Assembly (NCBI GenBank): GCA_900088475.1
Contig: FLMG01001972.1
Coordinates: 1 to 20,769 of the forward strand
Length of the DNA stretch: 20,769 nucleotides
Source: Hyphochytrium catenoides
Taxonomy: Eukaryota > Sar > Hyphochytriomycetes > Hyphochytriales > Hyphochytriaceae
Reading direction: 5' to 3'
Shown: one piece after another, positions 1 through 9,082 of the stretch
Layout of the letters: each line of letters starts with the position of its first letter
How positions within the stretch are numbered: the first letter of the stretch is position 1
Translations under genes and position numbers: made by a program
The notes under the pieces: model-generated
The model's database searches: none
What the model saw: the letters and a program-made list of their open reading frames with translations, nothing else
Told to the model about the DNA's origin: nothing

Positions 1-675
1 GCCATCAGCACCGACTATGAAGTCTGTCGTGATAGAATTGCCATTGCTGAAATGCATGCGGTATTGACGGAGTCCGGAGCCTCGGTTCCTCTCCCGCTCC
101 TCGCTTTCTCCTTCCATTGCTGTTTCCTTTGTCCTCATGGGCGATGTCCCCTTTCCTTCTTCCTTGGCCTCCTGCGACGTTTCGTTAACTTCATCAGGTC
201 CTGAAATGCTCACTAGCTTGTGGTCCCATTCTACTGTTCCGGGCAGTAAAGACTCGAGGAGAATCCTTTGCAAATCCGCGCGATCACTCTCAGGATTATA
301 TGCTTGTTCACAACCTTTTTCTTCTCCCTTGCTATGGTTTCTTTTCCCTTCTTCTTCTTCACTAGTTCTGTCGTCCCCGCCACCGCCAGCTTGCCAAAGA
401 CATTGAGCGTGTTTGCCATAGATACGCGTGTCGTCACCTTCGAGGCGCGAGAGCCTGAGAAACTCCTCATAAAGTCCGGCTTTCCTCAAGACATCTTGTC
501 CTGAATCTGCCTTGATATCAAGGCTTCCACCTTGTTGTCTGGCCGTAGGAGATGGGTCAGCCTCATAGATTTTCACCGAGCAGAACGCGTGATGGCGCTG
601 AATGATGCGAGCGAGAGCGAGAGCAAGTCCGCCTGAGCCGACCCCCACTATGGCGATGTTGGGTCGTTCAATCAT
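1..675 (-). CDS. FAD-dependent monooxygenase, TetX/PHBH-like (N-terminal part; cut by window edge)
   Basis: Reading the minus strand from the ATG at 675 gives 225 uninterrupted codons that run off the left edge, so the C-terminal part is missing. The start of a Rossmann fold is clear: G-V-G-S-G-G at residues 11-16, with an acidic residue (E38, in K-I-Y-E-A-D) ending the second strand, where FAD ribose is bound. N-P-E-S-D-R at 127-132 followed by A-D-L-Q-R-I-L-L matches the block around the FAD-contacting Arg in TetX-type enzymes. The fragment ends in V-G-A-D-G (221-225), the conserved DG motif. Two charged low-complexity inserts (about 105-121 and 162-201, Glu/Lys/Arg rich) interrupt the fold and are not typical of bacterial members. 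Known for the family: NAD(P)H-dependent hydroxylation of small organic or aromatic substrates. The substrate cannot be told here. No signal peptide is visible. The start is supported because the FAD motif begins 10 residues after it. Confidence 0.85.
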   Translation of the reverse strand, partial: MIERPNIAIVGVGSGGLALALARIIQRHHAFCSVKIYEADPSPTARQQGGSLDIKADSGQDVLRKAGLYEEFLRLSRLEGDDTRIYGKHAQCLWQAGGGGDDRTSEEEEGKRNHSKGEEKGCEQAYNPESDRADLQRILLESLLPGTVEWDHKLVSISGPDEVNETSQEAKEEGKGTSPMRTKETAMEGESEERERNRGSGLRQYRMHFSNGNSITTDFIVGADG

Positions 676-1538
676 GCTCCCGTGGAGTTTCGCGTTGCAG
701 TGAAAATCTCAAATGACGATGAGGAAACGTTTTGTACATGGATGGATAGTGCTACGTAGATGGTATAAATAAGACTAGGAAAGAGCTTTCAGAAGAGGCG
801 CACCGCATCATACATCACAGAAGAATTCATCCAGGTAGCGACGGCCCGGTACGCTTGAGTGCGAGGACTATTGGCCCTTTATTATTGTTTGTTACTGATC
901 ATAGGGTCTTGGAAGAAGGTCTACTGCCCCGCCGTTGTGCCACAACATGCTACAGTCCCGGGTATAAGAGCAGCCTGGAGTGGTCCACTTCGCGTCCAAA
1001 TTTGGAGCTGCGTTCAAACCCTCTTCTTCTTCTTCTTCGGGTCTCTTGTGGCCGAATAACCAGCAATAGAGAGAAGAACTTCACAGTCTAGAAACCTGGT
1101 GGTCGGTGATGATGGGCAACAACTCGACGATGCCTCATGTCGTCTCCCACACAGTTCTTGTCCGTCTGTGGTGAACCAAAAAAAAACTAATAATGTCTAC
1201 CCAACACGGAATAGGACTCGGAGGCCCTCTTGCTCACAGTTGTACCATCGCCGCTTCTTCAGCCATCCTTTTTCTAAAGAAAACTCGAGAAGAAGGGAAG
1301 AGGTGGGCATCACTCAACAATCGAAACAGCATCGCTCACGGTTGAGGGTCAGAGGAGCCACGTCGACCATAACGCCACAGTGCTCGCTTCAGTACCCCCC
1401 AACCCGCCCTGCAAGAATGTCGGAATGAAGAAGGTAGTAGTAGGCTTTTTTTATTTATCGCTGCAGACGAAATGACCAACACTCCTCTCAGTCCCGGCGG
1501 AGTGACCCCTGCCCTACAGAGTAGAGAGGGTTGTTCCC

Positions 1539-1560
1539 TCACCCACGATATATTGGGTGA
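1539..1560. repeat. Short perfect inverted repeat (7-bp arms, 8-nt loop)
   Basis: TCACCCA at 1539-1545 is the exact reverse complement of TGGGTGA at 1554-1560, with an AT-rich loop. It could form a hairpin or be a dyad binding site. An element this short can arise by chance and no neighbouring gene depends on it. Confidence 0.3.
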
Positions 1561-2175
1561 AGGTTGGCTAGCAGAGGTGCGGACTTGGAACGAATCTCTG
1601 TCGACTGAATCTTCTTGAGATTCCACCAGTCCCCAATCCAATCTATGCAATTTCAGAGACTGTCCTTCGTTCGCTCTTCCTCCAGATAAAATTGGCCACC
1701 ACCACCTGACATCATGTCATTAACAAGACTACATTGTGATAAGATCCAAAGCCGAAACGAACCAAAACGCTTGTCGGCCCTTCCCCCACCAAATGCCGTC
1801 GTCCCTGTCGCCGCAAGTGCTCGTCGAGCGAACTTGCATTCAATCACAGTCTAGAAAGCTGCTGCACAATGGCGGCACTGAAGAGCTTGAGGACAGGACT
1901 ACTATTGGCAATTACTCCCACACCAGAGAATCTGGTGGTTGAAGTAGTAGTAGTACCACGAGTAGTCGCCGAGGAGATGCCGACGTTCGTCGTCCCAACC
2001 TTCTTTAAGATGGCATGTATATTATCATTGCTAGACAAAGGGTCAGCTGTCAAGCATAGGTGTGATGTTTCGTCGTTTGGGAAAGGTGGCCCTTCTATTT
2101 GGAAAAGAGCAAGGGGCGGGGGTCAACAATAAGAAGATGTGATGATGATTGATGGTGATGAGTCGGTCGTGGGAT

Positions 2176-2201
2176 GAGGAGGAGGAGGAGGAGGAGGAGG
2201 G
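2176..2201. repeat. GGA trinucleotide microsatellite
   Basis: An almost pure run of GGA units. On the minus strand it reads as a poly-serine stretch inside a spurious open frame. It lies in gene-poor DNA about 1.2 kb upstream of the reductase start. Confidence 0.85.
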
Positions 2202-3373
2202 AGAGGATGGTGGTCGCAGGGAGTATGGATGCAATGATGTACATTGTTGACTGTTGGGAGAGAGGAGGTTCAATTTAGAGGTCCATCTATCCATCATCGT
2301 TGCTTAGTCGCTGGTCGGTGCACTAGAAGGAAGAAACAGACGGATGGACATGTCGGATAGCTAGGTAGAGCGAGAATAAGGGGAACTACCGGGCTTTAGA
2401 AAGAAGGTTGAAAGGGTGATAGCGAGTGGTGAGGAGGCCAAACTATTGATGGAAATCCTCAAGGCTTCACCTGTGAAGCGAACCAACTTCAACTGGGGGA
2501 GACTCCGGACTCCATTTATCTAAAGAAAGTATAAACTGTAAGGCAATGGGTATGGGACAATCACCCCATTGGAAACGCGAATAGGTAGATGGTTTGTGAG
2601 TTTGTGAGGGTGAGTACCCGCGGCTACCTTGGGCAGTAACTCCAGTGTTCAAGAAGTGGAACGGATAGCCTCTAACGTACAGTACGCAAGAAGGTTTGTC
2701 CACACCTCTGTCATTTAGAATGAGGGGAACTGAATAATAGCTTTCGTTTCAAAAATCTTGCAAACTCAAGGTCTAAAGGTGTTTTGTACAGTGCCGTAAC
2801 AATGTTCAAAATTGCGAAGCCTTCAAGTCTAACGATTTTAAATATCATGCGTTTTTATCCAGGACGTCCTTGCAAGGGTCAGTTCTTCCCCATGACAGAG
2901 AAAAGGGAGTGGGAAAGAAAGAGTGGCTTGTCTGTTCAGGTTCTACTGTAGTAAGGAAGGGGCAGAGGGAGGAAACCATCACTGGCGCACAGAGGAGAAG
3001 AAAAGTGCGTTTCTGATCTGCGAACGATGTTTCGAGCGCCGGGCGCCGGGCGGCTTGCCCCTTGGCCAGAGGCGCGGCGGCAGCAAAGGCCAGACAGCTC
3101 CTCGGCTGGTGATGGATACAGGGCACTGCTGATAGACGGCACTCAGGAAAGAAAGATTTTGCGCGCGTCTATGAAGATTTGAATTCGGGCGGGAGTGATA
3201 GAGACCAGAACCAAGACTACCTGCCCTCTCTCTGGCTGCCCAAGTATCGGGCTGGAGTTTGTTGGGAAGCGAATCATTTCGGCTCTGTGAAACTCTACAG
3301 GCTGCTTGAGGACGGTAGTAGCTCTCTGGTGAGGCAGCCCAGCGATAGAGCCGCTCCAATTGTGCTAAAGACT

Positions 3374-3661
3374 ATGTTTCGAGGAGCCGCCGCTTCTGGT
3401 CGGCTGAGAGCTGCGCAGCTTGCTCGAGGGAGCCCAGGACGAACCCTCCTCAGATCACGATTTACAGCCGTCCCCACAAGTTACAGAGCAGCAGGCAGAC
3501 ACAGACAAGAATTTGCAAACAAATTTATCACTGGCAGCAGGATGTTTCGTTCTACCGCTTACACCAACAACGCTGCGGCGTCCTCTACCTCTTATGAGTT
3601 TATTGATGACGAGTATTATGACGATGACGACTACGATGATGAGGATGACTACAACTTCCCG
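3374..3661 (+). other. N-terminal extension of the reductase: candidate organelle presequence plus acidic linker
   Basis: Exon 1 encodes 96 residues that precede the conserved reductase core. Residues 1-57 are rich in Arg, Ala and Ser, with about eleven Arg, one Lys and only a single acidic residue, the composition of a mitochondrial or other organellar presequence. Residues 78-92 are almost entirely Asp/Glu/Tyr, an acidic linker. A second M-F-R motif at residues 57-59 could serve as an alternative start lacking most of the presequence. The targeting call is inferred from composition only. Confidence 0.45.
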
Positions 3662-6600
3662 GTAAGGCCATAATAGGATAGGCTTCTCTATTAGTTGCTG
3701 GAGCTGACCATGCTGAACGCAGCCCAATGGAGATGAGACCAAGCGTACCTCATCTCCCGACTATCCGCCTCTTTTTGGCTCTAAGCCGGACACGAGACAG
3801 CGAGCTTTCAAGTTGTCGCCAAAGTTTATTTCGCAGGTCTGATAACTATTAGCTCCATTATTCTCCACTTATATAACCCATTTACGCTTACTTCTGACAT
3901 CATCTCAGTTCAAAGAGAAGAAAGCCCCCTTTGGCTTCAATGGGCTGGGCGAGATGGTCTACCAAAGGACATATTCCCGGGTGAAACCGGATAACACAAA
4001 GGAGCAGTGGTGGGAGACCGTTGAGCGGGTGGTCAATGGGACATACAACATGCAAAAGGAATGGATTGAGCAGCATGGCTTAGGTAAGAGAGGAAATGCC
4101 GGTACCATCTTCTTTCATGAAGGCGTTCTCTCACACGGCGGTGACATTGTACGATGAACAGGATGGAACCCTCGTAAAGCTCAACGTAGTGCAAAACAGA
4201 TGTATAAGCGTATTTTTGAGATGAAGTTCCTTCCTCCCGGTCGAGGTCTATGGGCCATGGGGTCGCCAATTACCGAAGAGAAGGTAACATAGGTGCATGC
4301 TACTTTTTGAGAACTTTGAGCTAACAATAGTTTGCGGGCAGCGGTTATATGCCGCACTGAACAACTGTGCCTTTGTCAGTACGGAAGACATCTCGAAAGG
4401 ATCTCCCGCACAGCCCTTTTGCTTTCTAATGGATGCTGCAATGCTTGGCGTCGGTGTGGGGTTCGACACAAAGGTTTGTCCTTGCTGCATGTGTCCGTCG
4501 TTACAGTGGCTCTTGAGCATAAACTTGCGGCTAACAGTCCCGCCGGATGCCTTGTTCCACCAGGGTGCAGGCAAGATTACGGTCAAGGGCTTTGACGAGA
4601 GCAAAAAGACTGAGATGTACACCATCAAAGATTCTAGAGAGGGCTGGGTAGAATCTGTACGTCTTCTTCTAGACGGGTTGCTACTACGGACAGCGCCTGT
4701 AGAGTTTGATTATTCAGAAATCCGGCCAGCAGGAGAACCGATCAAGGGCTTTGGGGGTGTCAGTGCTGGACCAGAGACGTTGGAGAAACTGCATAAGGCA
4801 AGTTTGAGGTAACTATCCCTGTCGTTATGTGCTAACGCCTTTTCACCTATCGATTAGGACATTCTGGGCGTACTCAATCCTCTTATCGGTTCTCCCATAA
4901 CCGTCACAGCCATTGTAGATATCATGAATTTGGTAGGTGAACTGAACTGAATGCCCTCCTCAACTCTCCCTATCTGCTTATTAGAGCTTCTACGACCTTC
5001 GTTTGTCTCATAACCATCAGATTGGCGTCTGTGTCGTCGCTGGAAACGTGAGAAGAACAGCGGAGATTGCCTTCGGTGACCCATCCGACTCTGAATATGT
5101 GGATCTGAAGAACTACGAAGCAAATCCAGGACGCGTGGCTCACGGCTGGACGAGCAACAATAGCGTTTTCGCTCAACTCGGTAAGGAACTGTAGATTCAT
5201 TATCTCCTTTCTGCCAGTCAGTGACCTTCGCCTTTGCCCGTTAATGCGTTTCAGGCATGAACTACGGACCTGTCTGCGAGCGTATCATAAAGAACGGGGA
5301 GCCTGGGTTCGCGTGGCTGCAAAACATGCAGGAGTACAGTCGGATGGACGGGGAAAGGGATGGCAAGGATAAAAGAGCCCAAGGAGGGAATCCATGTCTT
5401 GAGCAGGTTAGAGCTCGATCACTTTTATCTCTCTTCGTTTCCTTCCGTTGGTGAGATTTGTTTAACTTTTGCCATCCTCTGAGCTATTCGCACTCACTCT
5501 ATTTTTGCGACAATGTATTCCTGAAGACGCTGGAGTCATATGAGCTCTGTTGTCTCGTGGAGACCCTTCCCAACAACCATACAGATCTCAATGATTATCT
5601 CAAGACCTTAAAGTAAGTTCCAACTTCATCTGCGTCGCGCTGCTTCCCATTGCGAGGGCTTACTCGGTGAACTCTTCCTCTCACTGACGCGCAATCTCTC
5701 AACCTCCGCAGATACGCCTTCCTCTATGCCAAAACCGTTACGCTAGGCAAAACGCACTGGCCTCTTACAAATCGCGTGATGCTGAGAAACCGCAGAATCG
5801 GATGCAGTATGTCTGGGCTCGCTCAGTTTGTGGGCTCAAGGGTTAGTTGCCACTCTTTATCCCTTCCTGGACGCAAAAAAGCATTAGAGTTAAGTGACAC
5901 GGCGCAGGGGTTGCACGAGCTTAAGGTATGGTGTGAAGAGGGGTACCGAGCCATCCAGCAGTACGACAAGCAGATGTCCGACTGGCTTGTCATTCCTCGT
6001 TCAATCAAGACTACGTGCATTAAACCAAGGTAGGGCTTACTGGCGGTAGTCCAGGCTATTGGTGACGCAAGCGTCTAACTGTACGTTCGTTTCTGAACAT
6101 CTTAGTGGCACAGTATCACTCCTAGCGGGCGCTACGCCTGGCATGCACTATCCAGAAGGTCGATACTATATCCGGCGAGTACGACTTGACCACAAGTCGG
6201 AGTTAGTGCCAGCTCTGAGAGCGGTAAGGGTACAATATACCTCTTTTCTGATGGCCCGGATACCTTCCGTGGCTTTTGCACACCGGGACGGCGGCCAGTG
6301 TCAAACTCTTCGCCCCTCGTGTTTGTTGCTCTTTTGTCTGGGAGTCGCTAAGAGTGAAAGCTGACAGTGGTAATGCTTCCAAGGCAAACTATCCAGTGGA
6401 AGAGTCAGTAGTCGATCCGTCCACTCTCGTTGTATCTATCCCGGTAGATGTTGGGCCCGGTATCCGTACTGCTAAAGAGATGTCCATGTGGGAGCAGCTC
6501 TCCTTCGCCGCTTTTCTTCAGCGCTACTGGGCAGACAACCAGGTATTTGCATAGCTTCCATCATAAATCATAGGACGCACTTACTATAACTTCGCACGTC

Positions 6601-7278
6601 CTCTCACTGGGCAGGTTAGCTGCACTGTCACCTTTGATCCGGTAACCGAAGGGCCCCAGCTGAAACATGCGCTTGACTTCTTCCAGTACCAGTTGAAGGT
6701 ATTTATTTATTTGCCTTCTGTGTCTCAGCTCTAGCTTGGGGTGGTCCTTTCCGCGTGATCTCTCTCACGTGGAGCCTTATGCCTCTGCTGAGCCGCCTCC
6801 GCGCTGGTCTGTTCTGTTATTGTGGACGTTCTGCCACGGATACTCCTTCGGCTCTAACAGACCGTATTTGCTATCTGAAGGGGATCAGTTTCTTACCCCG
6901 AATGGACCTTGGGGCATACCCTCAAATGCCCTATGAGGAAATTACTGAGGAGCAGTACAATGAGATGGTGGGATGTACCGTTCTGAGCAAGGCGGCAAAG
7001 GTTCCGTACTTACTCATTCCTTCCTCCATGATTTGAATCTTCAGAAGTCGAAGCTTGGAGAGCTAAACCTCTCGCACCTCGTCTCAACCAGGATGACCAC
7101 AGGTAGGTTGCGTACTGACCCTGCCCTCTTGTCGAGTCTGATTGCCTGCTGCTCCTCGATCGCAGATGTGCCTGATAAATTCTGCGAGGCCGACCAGTGC
7201 GAGTTTGTCCCTGAGGTCAAGGTCCCCAGCACTTTTGAAGACGATGGTCCAGTACCTCCTACTACTGGCGCCATCTAA
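3374..7278 (+). CDS. Adenosylcobalamin-dependent (class II) ribonucleoside-triphosphate reductase, 18-exon gene
   Basis: Joined exons: 3374-3661, 3723-3836, 3909-4083, 4162-4283, 4342-4473, 4564-4797, 4858-4932, 5021-5180, 5255-5406, 5527-5612, 5712-5841, 5908-6029, 6106-6223, 6384-6542, 6615-6698, 6881-7000, 7045-7102, 7166-7278. They sum to 2442 nt, 813 residues, in one frame. The protein matches the monomeric RTPR type of Lactobacillus leichmannii: F-G-F-N-G-L-G-E and [11 protein letters not shown] near the N-terminus; N-N-C with C242 (reducible-pair Cys); [10 protein letters not shown]479-P-C481-L-E483 (Asn, thiyl-radical Cys, Glu) and C492 (second Cys of the pair, same 11-residue spacing as C408/C419); K-P-S-G-T-V-S-L-L; Q-M-P-Y-E-E; and a C-terminal shuttle pair C783/C788. 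The family makes dNTPs from NTPs using B12 coenzyme and thioredoxin. The first ATG of exon 1 is used; residues 1-96 precede the family core. The boundary of intron 16 is least certain: a donor at 6968 would remove 11 residues. Confidence 0.93.
3662..7165 (+). other. Seventeen introns of the reductase gene
   Basis: Introns run between the exons listed for the reductase and measure 61, 72, 78, 58, 90, 60, 88, 74, 120, 99, 66, 76, 160, 72, 182, 44 and 63 nt. Most donors are GTAAG, GTAGG or GTTAG and acceptors are YAG or AAG. CTAAC or CTGAC branch-like motifs sit 10-30 nt from several acceptors (near 3703, 4320, 4831, 6075, 6854). Intron 6 (4798-4857) has a GC donor (AAG|GCAAGT). Introns 5 (4474-4563) and 11 (5842-5907) are multiples of three without in-frame stops. 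Intron 7 has two in-frame acceptors, 4984 and 5020; the second restores the family motif [11 protein letters not shown] and is preferred. Confidence 0.8.
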
Positions 7279-7489
7279 AGCCCTGAAGTACGGATGTGCA
7301 AGAACGAGACGCTTTTATATTTAATTTGACTACATAGCTAGCCGCCTAATGTAATGAATAGGCAGCTCTTTAACGCCACGTTAAGGTCTTCTTTGCTTTT
7401 CAATCTCTGTCCAGCTTCTCCTCACGGTGTCTTTTTGCCCAAACGTTCTTCTCTATGTTAGCCGCATTCTTCTCACCTCCAACTATAGC
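7279..7489. other. Convergent 3' intergenic gap (211 nt)
   Basis: The reductase (+) and PDK1 (-) stop codons face each other across 211 nt, so their 3' UTRs and polyadenylation signals must share or overlap this DNA. No canonical AATAAA is seen on the plus strand. An AT-rich patch (7314-7330) and a TGTAA at 7350-7354 are the only candidate signals. It is too short to hold another gene. Confidence 0.6.
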
Positions 7490-9082
7490 TCACTGCTGCT
7501 GCAGCTGCTGCTGTACTCGTCTGATGGCGGCATCCCATCCGTGAGCTCCATAGTCTGTATCAGAAAAGTGATAGTTTCTAGTCGGCGTACAAATGTCAAA
7601 CGTGTGCTGATTTTTCATCTGGACATGGAGGGAAGGTGACCAGGGTACCTCACCCTTCTTCTTCATTGTCTGGGGGTCGATGTACACTAGACGTGGCGTT
7701 GATGTCAGTAGTAGCTGTCGCTTCTTCGAGAACAACCCTCGCCTCTTACTAACCAGATTACTAAACAGAATGCACTCGTTTGGAAGCAGGAACTGGTTCC
7801 ACACAGAGTCAGAGGATTGACCAGATAGCCCATTACCGCTGAGGCCATTCGCAGGGAAGTCCTGCTGCTGTTGGGGAAGGAAGAGGCGCTGCACTTGTGG
7901 ATCACTGGGCAAGTGCTCGGCATCCTGCCACTGACGCTGTACAGGCACCGGTCGCCGGTGGGGAGAGCGATTGGGCACTCCTTCCTCGAGCATCTGCCGA
8001 GGAGATAAGCTCCCTCTGTCGTCAATCAGCTCAGTCGCCAGACCGGCATACATCCAATCATCCCGCGCACCATCAGCATTGGGCTCTGGCAGTGGCTTCA
8101 GCCTAGGTTGATACGGACTTTCGGCCTGCAGCAGCTTGTCCCACTGAATGCCTTCAAAAAATGGATGGGCCATAAGAGCTGGATAGTCATTGGCGTCATT
8201 ATTACCGGCTCCCAGTCGGGAGGCGGCGTCTTGGACGAGTAATCTAGAGATAAGATCCTGTGCTTCAGGCGGGATGGTGGTAGGGTATGTGAAGCCCGCA
8301 GCAGGGTGCTCGAGAATCATCTGAAAAGTCAGGTACTCGCTCTCACCTCTAAACAGTGGTCGGCCTACCAGCATCTGGTAGATCATACACCCTACCGCCC
8401 ATAGATCGCAAGCCTTCCCCACCTCGCCGTCTTTTAGCACTTCAGGAGACACATACTCAGCCGTACCGACAAAAGTATTACTTCTTCCGTCTTTCTCAAT
8501 CTTAGCAGTGCCAAAGTCGGCTAACTTGATGTGTCCTTTGTCTGTCAACAAGATGTTTTCTGGCTTGAGATCCCTGTGGATGATACCGCGCGAGTGAAGG
8601 AATCTGAGTGCCAATACTACCTCTGCTATAAAGAATTTTGTGACAGTGATGGAGCAGGCGCTATCTGGGATGCCAGCCCTTGACTGTATGTCTCGGTACT
8701 TCATGATAACATCAAGCAGCTCTCCACCTCGACAGAGCTCCATCACGAAATAAAGATAGGAGCGATCTCTAAAGGTATAGTGCAGCTTGATGACCAAGGG
8801 ATGCGTGATCATTGACAGGACGTTCTTTTCCATCATCACGAACTTCACCTTGTTCTCCTTCCTAATGAATCTTTGCTCAATAATCTTCACCGCGAACTCT
8901 GCGTTCGTGCCCTTCCTCTTCGCATGCACGACACGCGCGTAAGCTCCTTCTCCTAGAGTGACTCCGAACATAAAGTCTGCAGGCGAGAGCTTTTTGCGTC
9001 CGCTCTCCGAGGACGTTTCCTGTTGACCTGCTCTCCCATTCGTAAGGCCTGAGCGTCCGTTAATTGAGTGCTCGGAAGTCAT
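7490..9082 (-). CDS. PDK1-type AGC kinase (3-phosphoinositide-dependent protein kinase 1 homologue)
   Basis: Intronless, 530 residues. The N-terminal kinase domain (about 36-310) has the glycine loop G-E-G-A-Y-A (44-49), VAIK-type Lys K66, helix-C Glu E85, H169-R-D171 with D-L-K-P-E-N (171-176), D-F-G (189-191) and S-P-E in place of A-P-E (212-214). The activation segment T203-F-V-G-T-A-E-Y-V-S-P-E is the PDK1 signature; T203 sits where human PDK1 has autophosphorylated Ser241. A Gln/Pro-rich linker (about 315-430) leads to a C-terminal PDK1-type PH domain (about 434-525), with R-R-G-L-F-S-K-K-R-Q-L-L-L-T and G-E-V-P-W-S. There is no hydrophobic motif after the kinase domain, as usual for PDK1. 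Known role: master kinase phosphorylating the activation loops of other AGC kinases (Akt, S6K type) at phosphoinositide-containing membranes. The start is the first in-frame ATG, about 35 residues before the kinase domain. Confidence 0.95.
   Translation of the reverse strand: MTSEHSINGRSGLTNGRAGQQETSSESGRKKLSPADFMFGVTLGEGAYARVVHAKRKGTNAEFAVKIIEQRFIRKENKVKFVMMEKNVLSMITHPLVIKLHYTFRDRSYLYFVMELCRGGELLDVIMKYRDIQSRAGIPDSACSITVTKFFIAEVVLALRFLHSRGIIHRDLKPENILLTDKGHIKLADFGTAKIEKDGRSNTFVGTAEYVSPEVLKDGEVGKACDLWAVGCMIYQMLVGRPLFRGESEYLTFQMILEHPAAGFTYPTTIPPEAQDLISRLLVQDAASRLGAGNNDANDYPALMAHPFFEGIQWDKLLQAESPYQPRLKPLPEPNADGARDDWMYAGLATELIDDRGSLSPRQMLEEGVPNRSPHRRPVPVQRQWQDAEHLPSDPQVQRLFLPQQQQDFPANGLSGNGLSGQSSDSVWNQFLLPNECILFSNLVSKRRGLFSKKRQLLLTSTPRLVYIDPQTMKKKGEVPWSPSLHVQMKNQHTFDICTPTRNYHFSDTDYGAHGWDAAIRRVQQQLQQQ

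Larger units (their letters stand above)
676..3373. other. Gene-poor region upstream of the monooxygenase and the reductase
   Basis: This 2.7-kb stretch separates two divergently transcribed genes and should hold both promoters and 5' UTRs. Open frames occur on both strands but are short, many start without ATG, and none resembles a known family or has obvious domain structure. The visible content is simple repeats (a TTC run near 1022-1040 and a GGA run near 2176-2201) and a small inverted repeat at 1539-1560. A TATA-like TATAAATA lies near 763-770, but on the plus strand, which is the wrong orientation for the monooxygenase. I found no tRNA-like A-box/T-arm pair. Confidence 0.6.

Noticed and set aside
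2979-3359. 126-codon minus-strand frame upstream of the reductase
   Set aside because: Lies antisense to the presumed reductase 5' UTR, has biased composition, no motif and competing frames on the other strand.
4297-4812. Single uninterrupted 171-codon reading of reductase exons 5 and 6
   Set aside because: It includes the 90-nt stop-free intron 5; removing it makes F-D-T-K run directly into G-A-G-K, as in the family, with correct splice ends.
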